Below, one piece after another: positions 8,138-16,184 of a DNA stretch of 44,834 bases (position 1 is its first letter; each line of letters begins with the position of its first letter). The position numbers and the translations under genes were made by a program. Source of the DNA: Actinomycetes bacterium. Lineage in GTDB: Bacteria > Actinomycetota > Actinomycetes > Actinomycetales > Micrococcaceae. The notes below the pieces were generated by a model. The model was not told where the DNA came from and ran no database searches. It saw only the letters and a program-made list of their open reading frames with translations. The DNA lies in assembly GCA_023426375.1 (NCBI GenBank), contig JAFAAV010000119.1, positions 1 to 44,834 on the forward strand. The letters run 5' to 3'.

Positions 8138-8974
8138 TCACCACTTGGCCCCGGGATGCTTCCGCGCGAGCGACTGCATTTCGGCCAGGATGTAACCGCG
8201 GTACTCCGAGTACTCGCCGTCGCGCGGGGAATCGGACAACCGAGCCTGCGTGACCTTGGGAACCTCGAGCTCGGCCTCGGCCAGCAGTGCCTCGATGCGC
8301 TTCATGGTGTTCTCGCGCAGCGTGGACGGGCGAACCGCAATGCCCTCGAGCTCGTCGTGCAGCGGCTCGTCAGCGAACAGCTCGTCCAGGTACGGCCACA
8401 TGTAGTAGAGGCCTTCCTGGATGCGACGCTTGGACTCCTCGGTGCCCAGGCCCAGGCGCAGAATCCACTGTGCCGCGTGGTCCTGGTGGTACTCGACCTC
8501 CTTGACCGCCTTGTCCGCAATAGCGGCCAGGGTCTGGTCCTGGGAGGACTGCAGCGCCGAGTAGAGCTCGTACTGGTAGAAGGAGAACAACAGCTGACGG
8601 GCGATGGTCTGCCCGAAGTCACCGTTCTCCTGCTCGACCAGGCGAACCGAGCGGAAATCCTCTTCGTCGCGGAAGTACGCCAGGTCGTCCTCGGACTTAC
8701 CCCACGCGGAACCCGCGTAGGTCAGCAAGAAGCGAGCGTGACCCACCATGTCCAAGGCAATGTTGCTCAGGGCAATGTCTTCCTCGAGCTCGGGAGCGCG
8801 GGAGATCCACCAACCCAGACGCTGAGCCAGCATCAGGGAATCGTCACCGAGACGCAGTGCGTACTGAGCGACCGGCTCGGACGCCTTGCCACCGGAAGTG
8901 GCGATGTCCTCAGCGGTGATCGCGTTACCGGCGGACTGCTTGGTCGCGGAATCGTGGGATGCGAATGCGCTCAC
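8138..8974 (-). CDS. paaC: PaaC: phenylacetyl-CoA epoxidase structural subunit
   Basis: 278 aa from a GTG start that overlaps the paaB stop (GTGA at 8971-8974). PaaC is the ferritin-like, non-catalytic partner of PaaA in the epoxidase. Typical segments are YALRLGDDSLMLAQRLGWW, IALDMVGHARFLLTYAG, and EVEYHQDHAAQWILRLG. About 30 N-terminal residues (Ala/Ser/Thr-rich) precede the conserved part and are longer than in E. coli; an internal start cannot be excluded, but the overlap with paaB favours the GTG. Confidence 0.95.
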   Translation of the reverse strand: MSAFASHDSATKQSAGNAITAEDIATSGGKASEPVAQYALRLGDDSLMLAQRLGWWISRAPELEEDIALSNIALDMVGHARFLLTYAGSAWGKSEDDLAYFRDEEDFRSVRLVEQENGDFGQTIARQLLFSFYQYELYSALQSSQDQTLAAIADKAVKEVEYHQDHAAQWILRLGLGTEESKRRIQEGLYYMWPYLDELFADEPLHDELEGIAVRPSTLRENTMKRIEALLAEAELEVPKVTQARLSDSPRDGEYSEYRGYILAEMQSLARKHPGAKW

Positions 8975-9267
8975 AGGTGCTTCACCCCTTCACTCTTGGT
9001 GTAGTAGGTGGCGTGGCGGTAGCTCTTGCCCTGCGCGGACTCGAAGTAGCCACCCTTGGAGTCCGGATCGGACGAGGTGATCGCGTCAGCCGGGACGACC
9101 CACACGCTGGTGCCCTCGTTGCGGCGGGTGTACAGGTCGCGTGCGTTGCGCACGGCCATGGTGGCGTCCGGGGCGTGCAGCGAACCCGCGTGCACGTGGG
9201 ACAAGCCGCGCGAGGACCGCACGAAGACCTCCCACAGGGGCCAGTTACCAGTGGTGTTTTCGCTCAT
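8971..9267 (-). CDS. paaB: PaaB: phenylacetyl-CoA epoxidase small subunit
   Basis: 98 aa, the expected size. The conserved family start (NWPLWEVFVRSSRGLSHVHAG) and the segment DATMAVRNARDLYTRRNEG, SVWVVPA are clear. PaaB bridges two PaaAC heterodimers in the epoxidase complex. It starts 2 bases after the paaA stop and its stop overlaps the paaC start, as expected for a coupled operon. Confidence 0.96.
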   Translation of the reverse strand: MSENTTGNWPLWEVFVRSSRGLSHVHAGSLHAPDATMAVRNARDLYTRRNEGTSVWVVPADAITSSDPDSKGGYFESAQGKSYRHATYYTKSEGVKHL

Positions 9268-9269
9268 GT

Positions 9270-10304
9270 TCAGGCTCCGATGAGTTCGGCGGACGCGCGG
9301 CCCGCAACAATGCTGACTTCTTGGTTGTCGTCCGCGGACCCGGCTGCCTCGGCAGCAGCCTGCATCTGACGCTTGGCGTAGGCCTCGGCGGCTTCGCGGA
9401 CCCAGGCGCCGTCGTCGTGGGCCTTGCGACGGCGCTGCATGCGCTGCACGTTGCACGGACCGGAGCCCTTGATCACGGACATGAATTCGTCCCAGTCCAG
9501 CTGACCGTAGTCGTAGTGACCGCGTTCCTCGTTCCACTTCAGATCGGGATCCGGCAGGGTCAGGCCCAGGGCCTCTGCCTGCGGAACGATCATGTCCACG
9601 AAACGCTGGCGCAGCTCATCGTTGGAGAAGCGCTTGATGTTCCACTCCATGGACTGCTGGGAGTTGGGGGAGTCGGCATCCGGCGGGCCGAACATCTGCA
9701 GTGCGGGGCCGTAGGTGCGGTTCACGGCATCCTGCGCCATCTGCTTCTGCTCCTTGGAGCCGTGGGAGAGCTCGTAGAGGATCTCCCAGCCCTGGCGCTG
9801 ATGGAAGGACTCTTCCTTGCAGATGCGGACCATGGCGCGGCCGTAGGGGCCGTAGGAAGCGCGGCACAGGGGAACCTGGTTGCAGATGGCTGCGCCGTCC
9901 ACGAGCCAGCCGATGGCGCCCATGTCGGCCCAGGTGCGTGCCGGGTAGTTGAAGATCGAGGAGTACTTGGCCTTGCCGGACAGCAACTGCTCGTTGAGCA
10001 CCTCGCGCGGAGTGCCCAGGGTCTCGGCTGCGGAGTACAGGTACAGACCGTGGCCGGCCTCGTCCTGGACCTTGGCCATCAGGATGGCCTTGCGCTTGAG
10101 GCTGGGGGCCCGGGTGATCCAGTTGGCTTCCGGCTGCATGCCGATGATTTCCGAGTGCGCGTGCTGAGAAACCTGACGGGTCAGGGTCTTGCGGTAGGCC
10201 TCGGGCATCCAGTCGCGGGGCTCGATGCGGGAGTCGTCCGCAATGAGCGCGTCGAAGTGCTGCTGGTCCACGGAGTTGTCGGTGGAAGTGGTTTGTTCAG
10301 TCAT
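9270..10304 (-). CDS. paaA: PaaA: phenylacetyl-CoA epoxidase catalytic subunit
   Basis: 344 aa. PaaA is the di-iron catalytic subunit that epoxidises the aromatic ring of phenylacetyl-CoA. Iron-ligand helices are visible: KVQDEAGHGLYLY and ICKEESFHQRQGWE (ExxH patterns). The C-terminal part RGHYDYGQLDWDEF and RRRKAHDDGAWVREA is typical; a further 25 Ala-rich residues extend past the conserved end. First gene of the operon, with a promoter whose -10 is immediately followed by a probable PaaR operator (10371-10386). Confidence 0.97.
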   Translation of the reverse strand: MTEQTTSTDNSVDQQHFDALIADDSRIEPRDWMPEAYRKTLTRQVSQHAHSEIIGMQPEANWITRAPSLKRKAILMAKVQDEAGHGLYLYSAAETLGTPREVLNEQLLSGKAKYSSIFNYPARTWADMGAIGWLVDGAAICNQVPLCRASYGPYGRAMVRICKEESFHQRQGWEILYELSHGSKEQKQMAQDAVNRTYGPALQMFGPPDADSPNSQQSMEWNIKRFSNDELRQRFVDMIVPQAEALGLTLPDPDLKWNEERGHYDYGQLDWDEFMSVIKGSGPCNVQRMQRRRKAHDDGAWVREAAEAYAKRQMQAAAEAAGSADDNQEVSIVAGRASAELIGA

Positions 10305-10370
10305 GGTGTCCCTCAGTTCACGGATGAGTTGGGGCGGAGCTAGCTGCCGCGGACTCCGCTTCGATAATAA

Positions 10371-10413
10371 CTGACCGCTCGTTCAGAATATAGCGGTAGA
10401 ATGTGGTCGTCAA
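10371..10413 (-). promoter_or_regulatory. paaABCDE promoter with PaaR-like operator
   Basis: On the minus strand TTGACG (10408-10413) is 17 bases from TATTCT (10385-10390). The imperfect palindrome CTGACCGCTCGTTCAG (plus strand, 10371-10386) abuts the -10 and would cover the transcription start. The same sequence recurs before paaZ, paaJ and the transporter. Repression by the TetR at 12373, relieved by phenylacetyl-CoA, is inference from known PaaR proteins. Confidence 0.7.
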
Positions 10414-10472
10414 CACAAAACCCCAAAAATTGTGATCCACTTGACAGGACATCACATTCTGCGATTCCCTAC

Positions 10473-10492
10473 TGACCATTCGGTCATATAAT
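10473..10492 (+). promoter_or_regulatory. paaI-paaK operator and -10 box
   Basis: The exact palindrome TGACC-ATTC-GGTCA (10473-10486) directly precedes TATAAT (10487-10492), 14 bases before the paaI start. No good -35 lies at the right spacing. The half-site TGACC matches the other four PaaR-like sites in the window. Confidence 0.6.
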
Positions 10493-10506
10493 GTGAGGGA
10501 GACAAC

Positions 10507-10917
10507 ATGCCGGAACATCCGATTCTCCGCGGGGACAAGACCTCGGAGTGGCTGGGGATCACGGTTCACCGTGCGGAACCTGGCCACGCTGTGATCAGCA
10601 TGCCCGTGCGGGAAGAGATGCTCAACGGTTTCGGCATCGTCCACGGGGGCATGATCTTCAGCCTGGCTGATTCGTGCTTCGCCATGGCCTGCAACGACCC
10701 CACCGGGGATGGCAGCACCATCACGGTGGCGCAGGGCGTGGACATCAACTTCATCAGTTCAGCTCGTGTCGGTCAGACCCTGACCGCCGAGGGTCGTGAG
10801 ATCGCCACCACTGGTCGCAGCGGCCTCTACGACATGTGCGTCACAGCCGAAGACGGCTCAGTGATCGCCCAGTTCCGCGGCCGTAGCCGTACCGTGCCCA
10901 ACCGTCAGAAAGCTTGA
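10507..10917 (+). CDS. paaI: PaaI: hotdog-fold acyl-CoA thioesterase
   Basis: 136 aa. The PaaI signature NGFGIVHGGMIFSLAD is at about residues 38-53, with the HGG motif and the Asp of LAD. PaaI releases CoA from hydroxylated or dead-end phenylacetyl-CoA products and so protects the CoA pool. It is the first gene after the divergent paaA/paaI control region, preceded by GAGGGAGACAAC as ribosome binding site, and is followed by paaK 5 bases downstream. Confidence 0.93.
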   Translation: MPEHPILRGDKTSEWLGITVHRAEPGHAVISMPVREEMLNGFGIVHGGMIFSLADSCFAMACNDPTGDGSTITVAQGVDINFISSARVGQTLTAEGREIATTGRSGLYDMCVTAEDGSVIAQFRGRSRTVPNRQKA

Positions 10918-10922
10918 AGGTC

Positions 10923-12260
10923 ATGACCACCTGCTCCGTTCCCAATCCGTACAAGCCCACCAAGTCCGCGGATCCCTCGCAGCCGGATCCCGAAGAGACC
11001 ATGAGCCGGGACCAGATCGAGGCGCTGCAGACCGAGCGTCTCAACTGGACCCTGCACTACGCCTACGAGAACGTGCCGGCGTACAAGGAACTCTTCGACG
11101 AGCACGGCGTGCACCCGGACGACTTCAAGGAACTGGAAGACCTGGCCAAGTTCCCGTACACGGACAAGGAATTCCTGCGGAAGTCCTATCCGTTCAAGTC
11201 CTTCGCCACGCCCATGTCCGAGATCCGTCGCATCCACGCGTCGTCGGGAACCACCGGTCAGCCCACCGTGGTGGCCTACACCGAGGACGACCTGGAAACC
11301 TGGGGCACGCTGGTGGCCCGCTGCTTCCGGATGTCCGGTGTGAAGCCCGGCGACAAGGTGCACAATGTGTACGGCTACGGCTTGTTCACCGGTGGCCTGG
11401 GTGCCCACTACGGCGCGGAGCGTCTCGGATGCGCCGTGATTCCGATGTCCGGCGGTCAGACCGACAAGCAGGTCCAGTTGATTCAGGACTTCCAGCCGGA
11501 AATCATCCTGTCCACGCCCACCTACCTGCTGACCATTGCCGATGGCTTCCGCAAGCACGGCATCGATCCGCGCGAGACCTCCCTCAAGCACGCCGTGCTG
11601 GGTGCCGAGCCGTGGACCGAGGAGATGCGGCACGAGATCGAGAAGACCTTCGACATCACCGCGTGCGACATCTACGGCCTGTCCGAGGTCATGGGCCCCG
11701 GCGTGGCCGGTGAGTCCGTGGAGACCAAGGACGGCTCCCACATCTGGGAGGACCACTTCCGCCCGGAGATCATCGACCCGTTCGACGATCGCGTGCTGGA
11801 CACCGGTGAGCCCGGCGAGCTGGTCTTCACCGCCCTGACCAAGCAGGCGCTGCCGATCATCCGCTACCGCACCCATGACCTGACCCGCTTGCTGCCGGGC
11901 TCGGTTCGCCCGGGTCACCGTCGCATGGGGCGCATCACGGGCCGTTCGGACGACATGATCATTCTGCGCGGCGTGAACCTGTTCCCGTCCCAAATCGAGG
12001 AACTCGCGCTGCAGATCCCGACCCTCTCCCCGCACTTCACGTTGGAGATCACCCGGCCCAAGCGCATGGACCAGATGACCATCCACATCGAGCGCCGTGA
12101 GGAAGCCACCTTGGAAGAGGCTCAGGAGGGCGGCAAGAAGCTCGTGCACGAGATCAAGACCAAGATCGGTTCCTCGGCCGCGATCAACGTGGTGGAGCCC
12201 GGCTCGCTGGAGCGTTCCTCCGGTAAGCTGCGCCGCATCTACGATCACCGCGATAAGTAA
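10923..12260 (+). CDS. paaK: PaaK: phenylacetate-CoA ligase
   Basis: 445 aa from ATG 10923 (AAGG is just upstream; a TTG at 10914 overlaps paaI). PaaK activates phenylacetate with ATP and CoA, the entry step of the pathway. The adenylate-forming P-loop-like motif SSGTTGQPTVV is at about residues 104-114, followed by YGYGLFTGGLG, YGLSEVMGPGVA and the hinge segment GRSDDMIILRGVNLFP. The C-terminal AMP-binding lid ends in ERSSGKLRRI with the catalytic Lys. It is co-transcribed with paaI and followed by a strong hairpin. Confidence 0.97.
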   Translation: MTTCSVPNPYKPTKSADPSQPDPEETMSRDQIEALQTERLNWTLHYAYENVPAYKELFDEHGVHPDDFKELEDLAKFPYTDKEFLRKSYPFKSFATPMSEIRRIHASSGTTGQPTVVAYTEDDLETWGTLVARCFRMSGVKPGDKVHNVYGYGLFTGGLGAHYGAERLGCAVIPMSGGQTDKQVQLIQDFQPEIILSTPTYLLTIADGFRKHGIDPRETSLKHAVLGAEPWTEEMRHEIEKTFDITACDIYGLSEVMGPGVAGESVETKDGSHIWEDHFRPEIIDPFDDRVLDTGEPGELVFTALTKQALPIIRYRTHDLTRLLPGSVRPGHRRMGRITGRSDDMIILRGVNLFPSQIEELALQIPTLSPHFTLEITRPKRMDQMTIHIERREEATLEEAQEGGKKLVHEIKTKIGSSAAINVVEPGSLERSSGKLRRIYDHRDK

Positions 12261-12280
12261 GCTCTGATCAGCTATGACGC

Positions 12281-12310
12281 CGGGCACCGGAGGGTTTCCT
12301 CCGGTGCCCG
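12281..12310 (+). terminator. paaK terminator hairpin
   Basis: CGGGCACCGGAGG (12281-12293) pairs perfectly with CCTCCGGTGCCCG (12298-12310) around loop GTTT; TTGCGTT follows. It begins 21 bases after the paaK stop and separates paaIK from the TetR gene. Confidence 0.8.
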
Positions 12311-12372
12311 TTGCGTTCGGCTCGCGGTAGCCTGTAGTGATTGCTCAGTAACAGAAAGTAGAGTTCGGGTTC

Positions 12373-13002
12373 ATGCCAGCACAGCCACGCTCACTCACGC
12401 CCGACGACGCCGCTGCGGCGCCTCGTCGCGGCCGTCCCGGTTACGACCGGGAGACCTTGTTGGCCGTGTGCGTGGAGGTGTTCAACCGCCACGGTTATGA
12501 CGCCACCTCCATGGGGACTTTGTCCTCCCACCTGGGCATTTCCAAGTCCGCGATCTACCACCACGTCGCGTCCAAGGAAGAGATCCTGGAGCAGGCGCTC
12601 AACCGCGCGCTGGATTCCCTGGAGGCCGTGTTCGACCACGTCCAAGCCACCGATTCTCGCGCCGTGAACAAGCTCGAGATGATCATCCAGGGCTCCGTGC
12701 GGGTGCTCGTGGATCAGATGCCCTACGTGACGCTGTTGTTGCGACTGCGCGGGAACTCGCCGGTCGAGCTGAAGGCACTCGAGCGGCGTCGGCAATTGAC
12801 GCGCATCGTCGAAAACCTGGTGCGCGTGGCCCAGGAAGAGGGCGACCTGCGCACCGACATCTCCGGCAAATCCGCGCCGCGTCTGATGCTGGGCATGGTC
12901 AACTCGATCGTGGACTGGTATCAGCCCGAACGCTCCGGAACCGTGGACCAGCTCTCGGACACCGCGGTCAAAATGATCTTCGCCGGGCTGCGGGCGATGT
13001 AG
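12373..13002 (+). CDS. paaR: TetR-family regulator, probable PaaR
   Basis: 209 aa. N-terminal TetR helix-turn-helix at about residues 22-68 (SMGTLSSHLGISKSAIYHHVASKEEI), preceded by a basic arm RRGRPGYDR. The C-terminal half resembles the TetR_C domain of PaaR-type repressors (YVTLLLRLRGNSPVE ... DWYQPERSG), which in other bacteria respond to phenylacetyl-CoA. Location inside the paa cluster and five matching palindromes in paa promoters support PaaR. No copy of that operator is seen before the gene itself, so autoregulation is not evident. Confidence 0.85.
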   Translation: MPAQPRSLTPDDAAAAPRRGRPGYDRETLLAVCVEVFNRHGYDATSMGTLSSHLGISKSAIYHHVASKEEILEQALNRALDSLEAVFDHVQATDSRAVNKLEMIIQGSVRVLVDQMPYVTLLLRLRGNSPVELKALERRRQLTRIVENLVRVAQEEGDLRTDISGKSAPRLMLGMVNSIVDWYQPERSGTVDQLSDTAVKMIFAGLRAM

Positions 13003-13021
13003 CGGCAGCTTTCGAGTCACC

Positions 13022-13158
13022 GCCGAAATCTGAGACATCCTTAAGCCGCTGCCAAGATTCCAGACACTTTCACGCCACCCAGAACGGCTCTGAATGGCTT
13101 TGGAGTGCCAAGAATCTGCCCCGACCGTACCGAGTGGCCTAAGAGTGACTGAGATCTG
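13022..13158. repeat. four-unit inverted repeat array in the paaR/paaZ gap
   Basis: Four units of about 27 bases, roughly two-thirds identical by eye, lie two in reverse (13025-13051, 13054-13080) and two in forward orientation (13092-13118, 13132-13158). Shared cores in forward sense are AAGGATGTCTCAGATTT, AAAGTGTCTGGAATCTT, TGGAGTGCCAAGAATCT and AAGAGTGACTGAGATCT. The arrangement could fold into a long imperfect hairpin. It fills most of the 203-base convergent gap before the paaZ terminator. Function unknown. Confidence 0.6.
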
Positions 13159-13184
13159 GTTCCTACTCAGGGGGCAGGAACGCA

Positions 13185-13226
13185 ACGGCGGTGGTGGGGA
13201 CATGCTTAGGTCCCCACCACCGCCGT
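13185..13226 (-). terminator. paaZ terminator overlapping the end of the gene
   Basis: A 17-bp perfect stem (13185-13201 with 13210-13226) has an 8-base loop 13202-13209. The paaZ stop codon lies at the loop/stem junction (13206-13208) and the last codons (T-A-V-V-G-T) form one arm, so terminator and coding sequence overlap. Confidence 0.75.
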
Positions 13227-15362
13227 CTTCAGTTGCTTGGCCAGCGCGGATTTCTCAGCGACCTCCGGCATGGGCCAGGTCTTGGAGACCAGGGTCAGCA
13301 CGTCGTAGGTGGCCACGATCTCGTCGTTCTGGTTGGTCAGACGGGCGTCCCAGGCGACCTCGCCGTACTCGTCGGTCACGCGCGGGGTGATCTTCTTGGC
13401 GGTCAGAGTCACGCGGATGGCGTCGTCGTAGGTGACCGGAGTGATGAAGCGCAGGTTCTCCAGGCCGTAGTTGGCGAGCACGGGTCCCGGGGCGGGCTCC
13501 ACGAACAGGCCGGCGGCCCAGGAGACCAGCAGGTAGCCGTGAGCCACGCGGCGCGGGAAGAACGGGTTGGCCATGGCGGCCTCCTCGTCCGTGTGCGCGT
13601 AGAAGGTGTCGCCGGTCTTGTCCGCGAATTCCAGGATGTCGTCGAGCTTGACCGTGCGCAGGTCGGAGACGAACTGGTCGCCGATACGCAGGGTCTCCAG
13701 CGACTTGCGGAACGGGTGCTCGCCCGTGCCGTTCTCCACGTCCTCACGGGTCACCGTGTTGGCGGTCGCGCCCCAGTGCCACTGACCGGTGATGCCGGTG
13801 AGCAGATCCGGGGAGCCCTGGACGGCGGTGCGCTGCATGTAGTGCTTCACCGCGCGGATGCCACCGAGTTCCTCACCGCCACCTGCGCGACCGGGGCCAC
13901 CGTGCACCAGGTGCGGAACAGGGGAGCCGTGACCGGTGGAGGTCTTGGCGTCGTCGCGGTCCAGGAACAGTACGCGACCGTGGTGGGAACCAATGCCCGC
14001 GGCGAACTCCCCGGCCAACTCGGGCGAGTGGGTGCACACCGTGGCCACCAGGGAGCCACCGCCCAGGGCTGCGATCTCCACGGCGTCGGCGACCGAGCCG
14101 TCGTAGCTGATCACGGAGGTGACGGGGCCGAAAGCCTCGACCTCGTGCACGGCGGGGGTGCGAGCGTCGTCGAAGGACAGCAGGGTCACCGGGAAGAACG
14201 CGCCTTCAGAAGGAACCGAGGAGAGCGCCTCCGGACCGCCGAATTCCACGACCGCACCGGCGTCGATCAGGGTGCGCACGGAGCGGGAAACCTCTGATTG
14301 CTGCTCGTCGGAGGCCAGGGCACCCACGGTGGTTTCCTTGGAACGGGGATCTCCCACCTTTGCACGTTCGGACACGCGAGCCTCGATGGCGGAAATGACC
14401 TCGGAGCGCATGTTCTGCGGAACGATCACGCGGCGCACGGCGGTGCACTTCTGGCCGGCCTTGGCGGTGATCTCCAGGACCACGGACTTCACGAACGCCT
14501 CGAACTCGGGCGAATCCGCGGTGACGTCAGGAGCCATGATCGCGGCGTTGAGGGAGTCGGTCTCCGCGGTGAAGCGAACACCCTTGTCCTGAACGTTCGC
14601 GTGCGAGCGCAGGGACTTGGCGGTTGCGGCCGAACCGGTGAACGCCACGTGGTCGCGGGCATCCAGGTGGTCGAGCAGATCGCGGGCCGAGCCGGAGATC
14701 AGCTGCAGCGAACCCTCGGGCAGCAGGCCGGAATCCAGCATCAGGCGCACGCAGGCCTCGGTCACGTAACCGGTGGGCGTTGCGGGCTTCACGATGGACG
14801 GTACGCCGGCAATGAACGCCGGAGCGAACTTCTCGAGCATGCCCCACACGGGGAAGTTGAACGCATTGATCTGCACGGCCACGCCGGGAATGCGGGTGTA
14901 GATGTGCTCACCCAGGAACGAGCCGTCGCGCGACAGCTGCTCCACGGCGCCGTCGACGATCACGTTGGAGTTGGGCAGTTCACGGCGACCCTTGGATGAG
15001 AACGTGAACACGGTGCCGATACCGCCGTCGACGTCGATCAGGTGATCCTTGGCGGTGGATCCCGTGGCGTAGGAGATCTCGTAGAGCTCGTCCTTGTGCT
15101 CGGTGAGGTACTGCGCGAGCTGCTTGAGAATCAGAGCGCGGTCGTGAATGCGCAGCTTGCCCAGGTTCTCCTGACCCACGGTGCGGCCGTATTCAATGGC
15201 GGCGGCGGTGTCCAGACCGTCGGTGCTGACGCGGGCCACGAGCTCGCCGGTCGCCGCGTTGTTCACGTCCGCGACGCGCTCCGGGTTCTCCGGCTGCCAC
15301 CACTGGCCGCTCACATAGCTGGGGAGGATTTCGATGTCCTGGGTTTTGGTTTGGGTGCTCAC
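13206..15362 (-). CDS. paaZ: PaaZ: oxepin-CoA hydrolase / 3-oxo-5,6-dehydrosuberyl-CoA semialdehyde dehydrogenase
   Basis: 718 aa from the GTG at 15362 (GAAGGGA lies 8-14 bases upstream); a TTG at 15383 is less likely. PaaZ opens the oxepin ring and oxidises the resulting aldehyde. The N-terminal aldehyde dehydrogenase domain (about 1-520) has the general base Glu in FTAETDSLN and the nucleophile in GQKCTAVRR. The C-terminal MaoC-type hydratase domain (about 560-700) has PRRVAHGYLLVSW. Both activities are therefore present in one fusion protein. It is transcribed alone, divergent from a hotdog thioesterase, and has a PaaR-like operator on its start site. Confidence 0.96.
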   Translation of the reverse strand: MSTQTKTQDIEILPSYVSGQWWQPENPERVADVNNAATGELVARVSTDGLDTAAAIEYGRTVGQENLGKLRIHDRALILKQLAQYLTEHKDELYEISYATGSTAKDHLIDVDGGIGTVFTFSSKGRRELPNSNVIVDGAVEQLSRDGSFLGEHIYTRIPGVAVQINAFNFPVWGMLEKFAPAFIAGVPSIVKPATPTGYVTEACVRLMLDSGLLPEGSLQLISGSARDLLDHLDARDHVAFTGSAATAKSLRSHANVQDKGVRFTAETDSLNAAIMAPDVTADSPEFEAFVKSVVLEITAKAGQKCTAVRRVIVPQNMRSEVISAIEARVSERAKVGDPRSKETTVGALASDEQQSEVSRSVRTLIDAGAVVEFGGPEALSSVPSEGAFFPVTLLSFDDARTPAVHEVEAFGPVTSVISYDGSVADAVEIAALGGGSLVATVCTHSPELAGEFAAGIGSHHGRVLFLDRDDAKTSTGHGSPVPHLVHGGPGRAGGGEELGGIRAVKHYMQRTAVQGSPDLLTGITGQWHWGATANTVTREDVENGTGEHPFRKSLETLRIGDQFVSDLRTVKLDDILEFADKTGDTFYAHTDEEAAMANPFFPRRVAHGYLLVSWAAGLFVEPAPGPVLANYGLENLRFITPVTYDDAIRVTLTAKKITPRVTDEYGEVAWDARLTNQNDEIVATYDVLTLVSKTWPMPEVAEKSALAKQLKTAVVGT

Positions 15363-15391
15363 GCGCCGGTCCCTTCTCAACACTTCAAGCC

Positions 15392-15434
15392 GAACGATCG
15401 GTCAGTATTTAGTCCAGGATAACCTAGGTCACAA
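15392..15434 (-). promoter_or_regulatory. paaZ promoter with PaaR-like operator
   Basis: Minus strand: TTGTGA (complement of 15429-15434), 17-base spacer, TAAATA (complement of 15406-15411), directly followed by ACTGACCGATCGTTC (complement of 15392-15406). Layout is the same as at paaA, paaJ and the transporter gene. Confidence 0.72.
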
Positions 15435-15459
15435 CAGCGCACCACCGTTTTTCGGGCAA

Positions 15460-15507
15460 CGACGCCGCTCGGGTACCTCGCGCACGCAACGCATCGCGGC
15501 GGCGTCG
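15460..15507 (+). other. inverted repeat in the leader of the second hotdog gene
   Basis: CGACGCCGC (15460-15468) is exactly complementary to GCGGCGTCG (15499-15507), 9 bp with a 30-base loop, ending 13 bases before the ribosome binding site of the gene at 15530. It contains the dispersed GACGCCGCTC motif. A leader hairpin is possible; function not shown. Confidence 0.3.
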
Positions 15508-15529
15508 AACGCCAAGCTAAGGAGGAACC

Positions 15530-16027
15530 ATGCACGAGGACCCCACCCCGGCGGACATCCGCGCGGACCAGGACCGGAAGAACCGCGAGAAGCTCCCCTT
15601 CGAGGACGCGGACGGCCAGCCCTACGAGCCGTGGACCATCCAGCTCGGCGAGCTGGACAACAAGATGGGCGTGGTGATCGAGGAGCAGTCCGCCGAGCGC
15701 GTGGTCGCGACCATGCCGGTGGAAGGTAACCGCCAGTCGCTGGGCCTGTTGCACGGCGGCGCATCCGTAGCTCTGGGCGAAGCACTCGGTTCATGGGCAG
15801 CGGTGATTCACGCCTCCACGTTCGGCAAGGTGGCCGTGGGTGTGGATATCAATGCGACCCACCACGCCTCCGCGCGTTCGGGCATGATCCGCGGGGTAGC
15901 CACCGCCATTCACTTGGGCCGCTCGGCCACGACCCACGAGGTGGTCATCAGTCACATCGACACCGGCAAGCGCCTGTGCACGATCCGCATCACCAACTTC
16001 CTCAAGGACACCAAGAAGAAGTCCTGA
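15530..16027 (+). CDS. PaaI/MenI-like hotdog thioesterase
   Basis: 165 aa, start set by AAGGAGGAACC ATG. The hotdog core has NRQSLGLLHGGASVALGEALGSW (about residues 67-89) with HGG and the catalytic-type Glu in LGEA, then VAVGVDINATHH. This E-type variant is closer to 1,4-dihydroxy-2-naphthoyl-CoA or general acyl-CoA thioesterases than to PaaI at 10507. It is divergent from paaZ, and the PaaR-like site lies between them, so it may belong to the pathway; a role in menaquinone synthesis is the alternative. A strong terminator follows. Confidence 0.8.
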   Translation: MHEDPTPADIRADQDRKNREKLPFEDADGQPYEPWTIQLGELDNKMGVVIEEQSAERVVATMPVEGNRQSLGLLHGGASVALGEALGSWAAVIHASTFGKVAVGVDINATHHASARSGMIRGVATAIHLGRSATTHEVVISHIDTGKRLCTIRITNFLKDTKKKS

Positions 16028-16050
16028 CCCGTTGACCCACGCACGGAACA

Positions 16051-16096
16051 GCGCCGCGGCCCGCACACTCACTGACGAGTGTGCGGGCCGCGGTGC
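16051..16096 (+). terminator. terminator of the hotdog thioesterase gene
   Basis: A 20-bp stem with one G-U pair (16051-16070 with 16077-16096) and loop ACTGAC. No U-tract. It starts 24 bases after the stop. Confidence 0.75.
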
Positions 16097-16124
16097 TGAG
16101 TGGCCTGGTGCGATGAACGCGACC

Positions 16125-16138
16125 GAGCGGCGTCGTCG
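16125..16138 (-). repeat. dispersed 14-mer copy
   Basis: GAGCGGCGTCGTCG, the reverse complement of CGACGACGCCGCTC. One of six exact intergenic copies in the window (see 19533, 21275, 27421, 27441, 30298). Confidence 0.6.
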
Positions 16139-16184
16139 GGAATGCTCCGGGAGGGAGGGCGGGGTGCTATGCCTGCAATCTCAG

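Noticed and set aside
10431..10456. TGTGAT and ATCACA half-sites resembling a CRP/GlxR operator upstream of paaI.
   Set aside because: The spacing is 14 bases, whereas the CRP/GlxR site has six between the half-sites; treated as chance.
10905..12287. 460-codon open frame antisense to paaK.
   Set aside because: Same explanation: antisense shadow of a confidently identified gene.
13022..13158. Possible short CRISPR array.
   Set aside because: Units are degenerate, of opposite orientation and without unique spacers of constant length, and no cas gene is in the window.
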